Below the pieces are notes generated by a model that had not been told where the DNA came from, did no database searches, and was given only the letters and a program-made list of their open reading frames with translations. This document shows, in pieces, positions 35,424-43,140 of a stretch of DNA of 64,000 bases; the stretch's first letter is position 1; each line of letters starts with the position of its first letter. Position numbers and translations under genes: made by a program. Source of the stretch: Candidatus Bathyanammoxibius amoris (GTDB lineage Bacteria; Planctomycetota; Brocadiia; Brocadiales; Bathyanammoxibiaceae); contig JAMXCW010000001.1 of NCBI GenBank assembly GCA_024451685.1, positions 62,001-126,000 on the forward strand, given 5' to 3'.

Positions 35424-35930
35424 ATGGGTGGTAAACCCTTTTTATGTCTGGTATTTGTCGTTGTTGCAGCCCTGTTGTGCTCTGGATGTACAGAGACCCA
35501 GAAGGGTACGGGTATTGGCGCATTAGTTGGAGGTGGAGCGGGTGCCGCTATAGGTGCGGCGTTTGGTGTACCCGGTCTTGGTGCGGCTATCGGGGCTGGA
35601 GGTGGCGCACTGGGTGGCGCGCTGATTGGTGACCACCTGGGAAGGAAAAAAGAGAAGAAACAGAAGGCGGAGTTACAGCAACAGTTACAGCAGAAGGATC
35701 AGGAACTGGCGTATGCGCAGGGAAGGGCCAGTGCAGAACCTGCCGGCGGCTCCCAGAGGTACACCAGAAGAAGGTGGGTAGATACCAGCAGGACTGAGAG
35801 TGTGTGGGTATCCGAACATACGGTAAACGGCCGCGTAGTACCGGGTCATTATGAGGACAGGACTGTCCCAAGCGGAAACTGGGAAGAAAACCAGGGGCAG
35901 ATTCAGACTCCACAGCGGGGCGGGTACTGA
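35424..35930 (+). CDS. Glycine-zipper lipoprotein with C-terminal WVP-like domain (paralogue 4)
   Basis: 168 residues. The N-terminus MGGKPFLCLVF aligns with the other long copies, which supports ATG 35424 over GTG 35418. Then come a lipobox-like LLCSGC, a Gly zipper nearly identical to paralogues 3 and 5 (FGVPGLGAAIGAGGGALGG), a charged linker, and the terminal domain RRRWVDTSRTESVWVSEH ... GHYEDRTVPSGNWEENQ. The last motif ends in QIQTPQRGGY, unlike the EKVWVP of its relatives. The gene has its own promoter and terminator, so it is expressed as a separate unit. Confidence 0.78.
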   Translation: MGGKPFLCLVFVVVAALLCSGCTETQKGTGIGALVGGGAGAAIGAAFGVPGLGAAIGAGGGALGGALIGDHLGRKKEKKQKAELQQQLQQKDQELAYAQGRASAEPAGGSQRYTRRRWVDTSRTESVWVSEHTVNGRVVPGHYEDRTVPSGNWEENQGQIQTPQRGGY

Positions 35931-35951
35931 GTATATAGACATATCGATTTC

Positions 35952-36011
35952 AAAAAGGAATGCTATTGTAGAGATATATACAGGCAAAATTCTGCTAGTA
36001 TTCCTTTTTTT
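35952..36011 (+). terminator. Rho-independent terminator after paralogue 4
   Basis: AAAAAGGAATGCTA (from 35952) pairs with TAGTATTCC and is followed by TTTTTTT (ending 36011); a 9-bp stem with one G-T pair and a long loop. Confidence 0.65.
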
Positions 36012-36096
36012 GATTTGATGGCTACATTGGAATAAAACTTGTGACTGTGGCCCGGATTCTTATGAAGAGCCGTTTCTCTTTTTGAGAGCCTTTTTA

Positions 36097-36125
36097 TTGA
36101 TTTCTGAGCCCGGATTGTCTAGAAT
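36097..36125 (+). promoter_or_regulatory. Promoter of paralogue 5
   Basis: TTGATT (36097-36102), 17-bp spacer, TAGAAT (36120-36125); same spacing and flanking TTTTTATTGATTTCT as the promoter of paralogue 4. Confidence 0.7.
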
Positions 36126-36153
36126 TTATGGTGAAAGGGGGTGAGTGACCGAC

Positions 36154-36675
36154 ATGGGTAACAAGCCACTTTTATGTCTGACATTTGTCGTTGTGGTAGC
36201 GCTGGCAGTCGCTGGCTGTGAGGCGACGGGTACCCAGAAGGGTACGGCTGTCGGTGCGTTAGGAGGAGCGGCAGTAGGGGCCGGTATCGGCGCGGCATTT
36301 GGTGTCCCCGGTCTCGGCGCAGCTATTGGCGCTGGAGGCGGCGCACTTGGCGGCGCGCTGATTGGCGACCAGATGGAGAAGAAGAAACAGGCAAAGGAAA
36401 AAGAAGAGTTAAGGCAGCAGTTGGAAGAGAAGGATAGACAGCTGGAGGCTACTCAGCGGAGTGGGGCCCAGGAAGGCAAGACGTTTGTTGAGGGACACTA
36501 CGAAACCATTGCGAAGAAACAGTGGGTGGACACTACTACCACAGAGCGTGTGTGGGTACCTGAACATACGCAAGGTGACCGCGTAATAGAGGGTCATTAC
36601 GAGGAAAAACCTGTCCCAAGCGGTTACTGGCAGGAATATCAAGAGAAGGTCTGGGTTCCTGACCACTACGAATAG
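36154..36675 (+). CDS. Glycine-zipper lipoprotein with C-terminal WVP domain (paralogue 5)
   Basis: 173 residues from ATG 36154, which lies 9 bases after AAAGGGGGTGA and aligns with the MG.K start of its relatives. Signal peptide with lipobox-like AVAGC, zipper GTAVGALGGAAVGAGIGAAF then GAAIGAGGGALGG, a coiled-coil linker (KKKQAKEKEELRQQLEEKD), and the C-terminal YETIAKKQWVDTTTTERVWVP ... GHYEEKPVPSGYWQEYQ plus EKVWVP. This is the most complete version of the terminal domain. Confidence 0.78.
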   Translation: MGNKPLLCLTFVVVVALAVAGCEATGTQKGTAVGALGGAAVGAGIGAAFGVPGLGAAIGAGGGALGGALIGDQMEKKKQAKEKEELRQQLEEKDRQLEATQRSGAQEGKTFVEGHYETIAKKQWVDTTTTERVWVPEHTQGDRVIEGHYEEKPVPSGYWQEYQEKVWVPDHYE

Positions 36676-36713
36676 TTGTTTTTGTTGACGACATAAATTG
36701 TCTTAAAGTTTAA

Positions 36714-36770
36714 GGAATGTTAGGGGAAGCTTTTTGCGCATATTTTCTCCTGGCATTCCTTTTGTTTTTT
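36714..36770 (+). terminator. Terminator after paralogue 5
   Basis: GGAATG (36714-36719) pairs with CATTCC (36754-36759), with inner GGGGA/TCTCC pairing, followed by TTTTGTTTTTTG. Its T tract contains the TTG where the downstream frame opens, another reason to place that gene's start later. Confidence 0.65.
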
Positions 36771-36801
36771 GTTTTACGGCGGTTTACCGGGGATAGAGAA
36801 A

Positions 36802-37218
36802 GTGAAGAAACAAGACGCACAACGCAGGCCATGGTATGGCAAGGGCCTTCGTTTTGAGTGCCAGAGATGCGGCAACTGTTGCCGTGGAGAGCCTGGAGAC
36901 GTCTGGGTTACCACTAAAGAGATTGGGTCCATATCCAGTTACATGAAGGAGTCCCTGGACGGATTTGCCAGAAAGTACCTGCGGAAGGTGGGCCGAAGGA
37001 CGAGCCTCCTTGAATTCCAAAATGGTGATTGCATTATGTACTCAAACGGATGCCGTGTCTACAAGGCCAGACCAAAGCAGTGCCGTACCTTCCCATTCTG
37101 GTCCTCGAATCTTAAGGGCAGAAATACCTGGGAGGAGCTGAAGGAGTCCTGCCCTGGAGTGGACAGGGGGCGTCTCCACACACTGCATGAAATCGAACAG
37201 CAGCGTCTTGGGGAATAA
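36802..37218 (+). CDS. YkgJ-family cysteine cluster protein
   Basis: The 138-residue protein shows the zinc/iron-chelating YkgJ pattern: FECQRCGNCCRGEPGDVWVT near the N-terminus, NGDCIMYSNGCRVYKARPKQCRTFPFW in the middle and ESCPGVDRG at the end. Such proteins bind a metal or cluster via these Cys residues; their role is not well defined. The frame is open from TTG 36769, but that lies in the terminator T tract; GTG 36802 is a better start. The following 700 bp are gene-poor. Confidence 0.78.
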   Translation: MKKQDAQRRPWYGKGLRFECQRCGNCCRGEPGDVWVTTKEIGSISSYMKESLDGFARKYLRKVGRRTSLLEFQNGDCIMYSNGCRVYKARPKQCRTFPFWSSNLKGRNTWEELKESCPGVDRGRLHTLHEIEQQRLGE

Positions 37219-37934
37219 CCCCCAGCCTTTTTGGTTATTTCCCGCAGAAATTGCCGCCAGAGAAACCATACCCATCTACATCGAAACCGGCCCAGGGGCA
37301 ACATATCATAACCTCAACGGGGAAAGATACATACGAACTGTGGAGGCGGTACTCCCCGTGAAAGACATATACAGTTGCGAATCCCACCGGAAAACAGCCT
37401 AACCTGTATTCAGTACAGGGGTTACACAAAAACCAACTCTGGAAACTACAGGAAAAGCTGAAGTGGTTGGAGAATATGTGCCAAAAGCAAAGATCCCGGG
37501 AAGTCAAACAACAAACTTTACCTGTGCGGCAGAGAGCAAAAAGTGCGGCGTAGAACCTGAACAGCGCAAGACATACGGGGGCTTTTTCCTACAAAATAGT
37601 ATGAGGGGGGAGCCGGATTGGTGGCAACTGGGATGCCAATATCCTCAAAACAGGGTACTTCACCGGTGACTGGTGAAGCTTCCGTGTAAGATGCTAGTCT
37701 CGAACGCGGCATTTTTTTCTATCATCAGACTATTTAGGGAAGTGTCAGAAAGAAAAAAATATTTTAAACTCATTTGAAAAAAGGCAAAATATGTCTATTA
37801 TATAGTGTTAAGAGACATAGGGGCCAGTACAGCTAAAGCCGGAGAAAAGGCTTGAGGCAGGGGTCAAGGCTGGCGGGCTTTCCGCTTGTGCCTGAGACTG
37901 AACTGCTGAAAAATGCGATAGACGTGCAGGGAAA
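37219..37934. other. Gene-poor stretch before the actin-like operon
   Basis: About 715 bp. Short frames (37187-37402, 37463-37669) have no ribosome site or motif. A 7-bp perfect stem CTTCACC/GGTGAAG lies at 37658-37678 with a 7-nt loop and no T run. The region could hold an unidentified RNA or the regulatory leader of the next operon. Confidence 0.45.
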
Positions 37935-38321
37935 ATGATAAGAGAGCTAATAGTTTGGCTTAGAGGGCAACTTAGTTCGGTGTTATTGTGGATCTTTGGG
38001 GAGGCTCCCCAGAGAGAAGAGAAAAGAGAAGCCGCCCTAGATAAGGAGATATCAGAAAGAGTTGCCAAAGAGATTGCGCGCCAGGTTGGCAACTTGTCCT
38101 CAAGAGAAGAGATAGGTATAGAACCCGTCAAGCAATGCCCCAAGAAGACCTTAAAGATAAAAACGGGTTACGTGCCGGAGATTCTGGATTTGGAAACGGA
38201 TGGGGAAGATATTCAGACCAATCTGGGAGAGATTAAGGCCATGGAGGAGCAAAGCGGTGACGTTGACTCCAGCCTGAAAGCACTCAAAGAGATGGGCGGG
38301 AAGAATCAGAAGAAAAGCTAG
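37935..38321 (+). CDS. Small protein paired with an actin-like ATPase
   Basis: The 128-residue protein is not recognised. Residues 1-25 are hydrophobic or amphipathic (ELIVWLRGQLSSVLLWIFG) and could bind a membrane. The rest is hydrophilic and helical with many Glu and Lys, including EISERVAKEIARQVGNL and KTLKIKTGYVPEILDLE. CAGGGAAA directly precedes ATG 37935. It ends 55 bp before the actin-like gene on the same strand, so it may be that filament's anchor or adaptor; this is inferred from position only. Confidence 0.6.
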   Translation: MIRELIVWLRGQLSSVLLWIFGEAPQREEKREAALDKEISERVAKEIARQVGNLSSREEIGIEPVKQCPKKTLKIKTGYVPEILDLETDGEDIQTNLGEIKAMEEQSGDVDSSLKALKEMGGKNQKKS

Positions 38322-38376
38322 AATATATTAGTATTGTGGCACATATCCGAATTATTTTTAGCGAGAGGTTATTGGT

Positions 38377-39411
38377 ATGACAAGCATAAACAGAAAAACA
38401 GATTTAAGGGGAAATTCCTTAGGGAAGGGTGTTGACATAGGCACGGCGTTTATTTCCTGTGCGGAACAGAACGGTGACAAGGTGATGTTCAGAAATGAGA
38501 GGGACGCGTTTTTTGAGGTACAATACACCAAGTTTACAAAGAATATGCTGAACAAGGCCGGAGTGAGATATATTAAGAGGGGGGACCATCTCTATGTGGT
38601 AGGCAACTCCGCCCTTGAATTTGCGAACCTGTTCCATAAGGATACCAGACGCCCTCTCAGTCGTGGGGTGATAAACCCGGCAGAAAAAGAATCACTGCCG
38701 ATGATAGAGGTCCTCATTGCCGGCATTGTCGGCAAACCGAGGGTAACCGGCGAGGTGGCTTATTTCTCCGTACCGGGAGCGCCGATAGACGCGGATTTTA
38801 ACTCCATTTATCACGAGAAGGTGCTTCAAAAGTTTCTCGGCAAGCTCGGCTACGACGCCTTCCCCATAAACGAAGGCCAGGCGGTCGTATTAAGCGAGTT
38901 GCATGATGAAGGTTTCTCCGGCCTGGGGCTTTCCTTCGGTGGTGGAATGGTAAACGCATGCCTTAGCTACATGTCTGTCCCCTGCTTCAGCTTCAGTGTG
39001 ACAAAGGCGGGTGACTGGATTGACCAGCAGGTGGCAATGGCCACAAACGAAACCACCAGCCAGATATGCGCCGTAAAGGAGTCTTCCCTGAACCTGAGCA
39101 CGGACATTGCGAAGGACAATACCGAGGACGCCCTTTCCATATATTATAATTACCTCATTGAGTACGTGCTGGAGAACATAAAAGAGGTGTTTGAAAACTC
39201 AAAGGATAGACCCAACCTGAACAATCCGATACCCATAGTGCTGGCGGGAGGTACGACCAAACCCCAGGGCTTCGCGACCAGGTTTACAAGGTTGATGAAG
39301 CAGATAAAACTCCCGTTCCCGGTAAGCAGTGTGAGGATGGCAAGGGAGCCTCTGAAGTCCGTGGCAAAGGGCGCCCTGGTGGCCGCAAGGGCCCACGGTG
39401 AGGAAGACTAA
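38377..39411 (+). CDS. Divergent actin-like ATPase
   Basis: A 344-residue ASKHA-fold protein. Phosphate 1 reads KGVDIGTAFISCA; the connect-1 helix contains INEGQAVVLSEL; phosphate 2 reads GLGLSFGGGMVNACL; the adenosine motif is IVLAGGTTKPQGF. The bulk between (about 60-190) differs from MreB, FtsA and ParM, so it belongs to none clearly. A GAGAGGT site precedes ATG 38377. Paired with a small, possibly membrane-binding protein. A filament-forming role in segregation or cell organisation is inference; a non-polymerising chaperone-like role cannot be excluded. Confidence 0.72.
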   Translation: MTSINRKTDLRGNSLGKGVDIGTAFISCAEQNGDKVMFRNERDAFFEVQYTKFTKNMLNKAGVRYIKRGDHLYVVGNSALEFANLFHKDTRRPLSRGVINPAEKESLPMIEVLIAGIVGKPRVTGEVAYFSVPGAPIDADFNSIYHEKVLQKFLGKLGYDAFPINEGQAVVLSELHDEGFSGLGLSFGGGMVNACLSYMSVPCFSFSVTKAGDWIDQQVAMATNETTSQICAVKESSLNLSTDIAKDNTEDALSIYYNYLIEYVLENIKEVFENSKDRPNLNNPIPIVLAGGTTKPQGFATRFTRLMKQIKLPFPVSSVRMAREPLKSVAKGALVAARAHGEED

Positions 39412-39495
39412 GCAGCAAAATTGCGCAGGTAGACGTGGTTTTTCTCGACACAGTTCTCGTACCTGCGAAAAGGATAAGAGCCACAATTAATAAGA

Positions 39496-39515
39496 GACAG
39501 GCCTGCAGGCCTGTC
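39496..39515. repeat. Perfect 20-bp palindrome
   Basis: GACAGGCC TGCA GGCCTGTC is fully self-complementary, flanked by TAAGA and CCTTA that extend pairing. It lies 85 bp after the actin-like gene. It could be a terminator-like or protein-binding site. Confidence 0.6.
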
Positions 39516-39608
39516 CCTTATAATATTTATGCGGCGTGCGATTCGTGTCGGAGGTCGCCTCTTTAGAGACCTCTGACGAGATTGGCCCTCCAAATAAACC
39601 GGCGGACC

Positions 39609-39688
39609 GTGCCAGAGGCAAGCTGCCTGAGGCACGCTTGATAGTCATGCCGGAGGCGGATCCGCCTCTGGCGGAGATTCACCTCCGG
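39609..39688. repeat. Cluster of GC-rich palindromes
   Basis: GTGCCagAGGCA/TGCCTgaGGCAC (39609-39635), a palindrome GAGGCGGATCCGCCTC within 39649-39672, and CGGAG/CTCCG up to about 39688. Successive stems share GAGGC/GCCTC cores, suggesting a REP-type family related in style to 12959-13070. Confidence 0.5.
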
Positions 39689-39864
39689 CGAACTTTCAGC
39701 CTCTGGCGGGTTGAACCTTCCAGTGTTGATCCAACCCTTCGTTAAATACCTCAAAGAAAATCCCCGCCGGACGTAGGTTGTGGAATTTTAGGGCACACCT
39801 GGGAAGATACCAGTGGAACCTCCGCGGCGATTAATCCCAACCGGTAATTCATCCTAATAATAAA

Positions 39865-39879
39865 TTTTGGCCCCCAAAA
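39865..39879. promoter_or_regulatory. Possible operator upstream of feoB
   Basis: TTTTGG-CCC-CCAAAA is a perfect inverted repeat 5 bp upstream of the -35 hexamer of feoB. It is a candidate binding site for the DtxR-FeoA-type regulator encoded after feoB, but it does not match the classic DtxR or Fur box. Confidence 0.35.
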
Positions 39880-39884
39880 AGGAA

Positions 39885-39913
39885 TTGACACACGAGCGGC
39901 AAATACATACACT
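39885..39913 (+). promoter_or_regulatory. Promoter of the feoB operon
   Basis: TTGACA (39885-39890), 17-bp spacer, TACACT (39908-39913). The predicted transcript starts near 39920, which rules out the in-frame TTG at 39924 and supports ATG 39954 for feoB. Confidence 0.6.
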
Positions 39914-39953
39914 GGTATCGTAATTGAGACTCATTTGCAGGAATCCTTCCGTA

Positions 39954-42233
39954 ATGCTTCGACTAAAGAATAAAAAAGAACGCAGGTCCAAATTGAGTGG
40001 TCCCTCAATAGCCCTGGTAGGCAACCCTAACGTGGGTAAGAGTGTGCTGTTTGGTCTGTTGACGGGTAAATACGTGATAGTGTCAAACTACCCGGGTACC
40101 ACGGTTACAGTGTCGAGGGGTAAATGCAGGCAGCTGGGCGGGGGCGTGGAGGTGGTGGACACGCCGGGTGCGAACAGCCTTGTGCCTCAGTCAGAGGACG
40201 AGCGGGTGGCAAGGGACATTCTCCTCGAGGGAGAAAAGAAGGTTATACAGGTAGTGGATTCGAAGAACCTTCGAAGGGGGCTTATTCTCACTACACAACT
40301 GGCGGAGATGGAACTCCCCGTTGTGCTGGACCTGAACATGTGGGACGAGTGCCTTGAACGTGGCATAGACATAAATACCCGAAGACTCCAGAGCCTGCTT
40401 GGCATACAGGTGGTAAAGACGGTGGCCACGGAGAGGCGGGGAATAGGGGACCTGATAAGCGCGGTACCCGATGCGAAAAGGCTTAACCTGAGAGTCGACT
40501 ATGGAAAGCAAATAGAGGATGCAATCAGCAAGATAGAAAGGCTCCTGCCCGAGGGACAGCCCAAAAGGGCGATATCATTAATGCTTCTCTCAGGTGATAT
40601 CAGCCTGGAGAAGAGATTTAAGAATCTAATTGGCAAGGAGTCTATGGAAGAAATAAACGGGACGAGGGACACGCTTCAGGGCAGATATGCCGACTCCTTA
40701 AGTTATATAATAAGCAAGAAACGAGGCGCCTTTGTTGACAACATCTTGCGAGAAGTACTGAACCCCCCCTCAAAGAAGGCAGAATCAAACGCCTTCTTAC
40801 GCCCGCTGTTTTTTTTCTTCCTGATGCCTTTATTCTCTTTTGGGATGGGATATAAGGTGATGGGCCTGATACTTTTCCCTTTTTTCAAGGAATTTCCGTC
40901 TCCTTTCTTTTTGGCCCTTACCCTTAAACTTGCAGGCGGCGCCGCCGCATGCATACTTATAACCATACATCTCTTCAGGAAGGAACTGTGGACGAGAAGG
41001 ACCATTTCCGAGGTCCTGGGGAACCTTACCATGCATCCGGTAGCCGCGTATCCGATACTTATTATCGTCCTGTGGCTCGTGTATAAGATTGTTGCGGAAT
41101 TCGGCGCGGGAATTAGCGTGGATTTCCTTGAGAATAAGATATTCGGCCAGGCGGGAACGCCCTCCGGGGGGTTTGACCTCTGGGTGGGAGTACCGTTTAC
41201 GAGCATCCAATACACCATGGCCCACGTCCCCTTCCAGGGCATCAATTATTATCTGGGAGTCCTGGCGCAGACGGTAATGAGCCCGGACAACATCGTTTAC
41301 AGGTTCTTCCTCGGTTCTAAGGCAGGTGTCATTCAGATGGGACTCACGTACTCCATTGCAATCATCCTGCCTATAGTTTCGTTTTTCTTTCTGGCGTTTG
41401 GCCTGATGGAAGACAGCGGCTACCTGCCTCGTCTTGCGGTAATGCTGGACAGGTTGTTCAAGAAGATCGGTTTGACGGGCAAGGCCGTGCTGCCCATGGT
41501 TATCGGCCTTGGTTGTGTAACCATGGCAACACTTACGACCCGGATAATGGAGAAAAGGAAGGAGAGGTTGATATGCATCCTGTTGCTGGCGTTCGCGATA
41601 CCCTGCTCAGCGCAGCTTGGCGTCATCGCCTTCATTCTGGGAAGCGTTTCGGGGGTGTATTTTGCAGTTTACGCCTTCGTTATCATGTCTCAGCTCCTTT
41701 TAGTTGGTTTCGTCGCCTCCAAGATACTGCCCGGCGGGCGCTCGGACTTTATCATTGAGATACCGCCTTTCCGCTTCCCGAAGATATTAAACATAATCGT
41801 AAAGACACTCTACAGGGTGAAGTGGTTCCTGAAGGAAGCCGTTCCGCTTTTTCTCCTGGGCACAATTGCGCTGTTTATTGCGATGGAAGTAGGGATACTG
41901 AAATACATCGAGGCCGGCGGCGGCCATATCGTGGGCCTTTTAGACCTGCCCAAGGAGACCTCTGAGGGATTCCTGCTGGGCTTCCTGAGAAGGGATTACG
42001 GCGCCGTAAGCATCTTTAAGACGTTGGAGGGTAGCCAGGGCCCCTCGGGTATCGACCCGATACAGCTTCTTGTGGCCCTTGTGGTCATCACACTTTTTGT
42101 TCCCTGTATAGCCAGTGTTTTTGTTATGATAAAAGAAATAGGCATCGTCCGTACGATGCTAATTATTGCCTTTATAATACCGTACGCGTTTCTGGTTGGC
42201 GGTGTGCTCAACCTGATACTGCGTGCCATTTGA
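39954..42233 (+). CDS. feoB: Ferrous iron transporter FeoB
   Basis: Imports Fe(II) across the cytoplasmic membrane. The N-terminal G domain has G1 GNPNVGKS, switch NYPGTTV, G3 VVDTPGANSL and G4 NMWD. A helical linker is followed by about nine to eleven transmembrane helices with two Gate-like repeats. The Cys-containing pore motifs read IGLGCVTMATLTTR and AIPCSAQLGVI, where common FeoB has GCNVPA and CGARL, so it belongs to a divergent branch. About 760 residues. It overlaps the region just before the regulator gene, whose start lies 17 bp after its stop. Confidence 0.9.
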   Translation: MLRLKNKKERRSKLSGPSIALVGNPNVGKSVLFGLLTGKYVIVSNYPGTTVTVSRGKCRQLGGGVEVVDTPGANSLVPQSEDERVARDILLEGEKKVIQVVDSKNLRRGLILTTQLAEMELPVVLDLNMWDECLERGIDINTRRLQSLLGIQVVKTVATERRGIGDLISAVPDAKRLNLRVDYGKQIEDAISKIERLLPEGQPKRAISLMLLSGDISLEKRFKNLIGKESMEEINGTRDTLQGRYADSLSYIISKKRGAFVDNILREVLNPPSKKAESNAFLRPLFFFFLMPLFSFGMGYKVMGLILFPFFKEFPSPFFLALTLKLAGGAAACILITIHLFRKELWTRRTISEVLGNLTMHPVAAYPILIIVLWLVYKIVAEFGAGISVDFLENKIFGQAGTPSGGFDLWVGVPFTSIQYTMAHVPFQGINYYLGVLAQTVMSPDNIVYRFFLGSKAGVIQMGLTYSIAIILPIVSFFFLAFGLMEDSGYLPRLAVMLDRLFKKIGLTGKAVLPMVIGLGCVTMATLTTRIMEKRKERLICILLLAFAIPCSAQLGVIAFILGSVSGVYFAVYAFVIMSQLLLVGFVASKILPGGRSDFIIEIPPFRFPKILNIIVKTLYRVKWFLKEAVPLFLLGTIALFIAMEVGILKYIEAGGGHIVGLLDLPKETSEGFLLGFLRRDYGAVSIFKTLEGSQGPSGIDPIQLLVALVVITLFVPCIASVFVMIKEIGIVRTMLIIAFIIPYAFLVGGVLNLILRAI

Positions 42234-42250
42234 CGGGATACCTTCCACAG

Positions 42251-42907
42251 ATGAATGAACAGAGTATAGACGAGGTACTGGAGCACGTATGGATACATGA
42301 GGAAGAGTCTCATGGCCGTGTGGATAAGGGCATGGTTGTCCGGTGGATAGACCCTGGGACTGTGGAAACGGTCCTTGCCGAAATGGAACAAAGGGGTCTC
42401 GTCCGCATAAAAAAATCCTCCGTCACGCTGAGTGCCCCCGGCAGAGAAGCGGCAGAGCTGATTATCAGGCGGCACCGCCTGGCTGAGAGGCTGCTCAAAG
42501 ACGTGCTGGCTGTCGGGCACGACGAGATGGACTCAGCGGCCTGTATATTTGAACACTATCTCTCGGAAGAGGTGACGACCAGCATCTGCACCCTGCTTGG
42601 CCATCCCGTCCGTTGCCCGCACGGGAAGATAATCCCGCCGGGGGAATGTTGTCGCCGGAAAGAAAGAAAAGCGCTGCGCCCGCTGGTACAGCCACTTACC
42701 GACCTGGCTCCCGGTGAAGAGGGAAAGGTGGCGTACATCACTACAAGGCACCACGAGAGACTGGACAAGTTGTCTTCCCTTGGACTCCTGCCGGGAACAA
42801 CCCTGAGGGTACACCAGAAACAACCCGCACTGGTGGTATTCATGGGTGAAACACAACTGGCCCTCGATTATGATACCGCCAGAGACGTCTACATAAGACG
42901 CTCGTAA
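42251..42907 (+). CDS. DtxR-family iron-dependent regulator with FeoA-like domain
   Basis: About 218 residues. The N-terminal winged helix and dimer region show TVETVLAEMEQRGLVRIKK, the RRHRLAERLL helix and FEHYLSEEVTTSICTLLGHPVRCPHG, all of the DtxR/MntR pattern with metal-binding Glu and His. The C-terminal 70 residues (LAPGEEGKVAYITTRHHERLDKLSSLGLLPGTTLRVHQ) are an SH3-like FeoA domain. So this one gene may supply both regulation and the FeoA function for feoB, with which it is translationally linked. Start ATG 42251 is preferred over TTG 42230. Confidence 0.85.
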   Translation: MNEQSIDEVLEHVWIHEEESHGRVDKGMVVRWIDPGTVETVLAEMEQRGLVRIKKSSVTLSAPGREAAELIIRRHRLAERLLKDVLAVGHDEMDSAACIFEHYLSEEVTTSICTLLGHPVRCPHGKIIPPGECCRRKERKALRPLVQPLTDLAPGEEGKVAYITTRHHERLDKLSSLGLLPGTTLRVHQKQPALVVFMGETQLALDYDTARDVYIRRS

Positions 42908-43065
42908 CGATTCACGGGGATACCTGCATTATGACTCCCTGTCCCCCCAATGCCCAGGTTGCTGTAAGGTTGTACGAGTAATGGCCTTACGATAATTGAA
43001 CGACAAATTAAAATGGCTTGAGGTAGAACCCCGGTCGTTATAGCTTTTCCTTTCCACCTTCTTCC

Positions 43066-43094
43066 TTGACAAGTCTTGCCGAATATGCTAAATT
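43066..43094 (+). promoter_or_regulatory. Promoter of the L,D-transpeptidase gene
   Basis: TTGACA (43066-43071), 17-bp spacer, TAAATT (43089-43094) with an extended -10 (TGC immediately before). Leader to ATG 43141 is about 40 nt. Confidence 0.6.
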
Positions 43095-43140
43095 CTCCCC
43101 CGGACGGGGTGGCCTACCATTAGGATGGAATCATTTCACG

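Noticed and set aside
37187-37669. Two short frames in the gap after the YkgJ gene
   Set aside because: Composition looks non-coding and there are no ribosome sites; region kept as non-coding.
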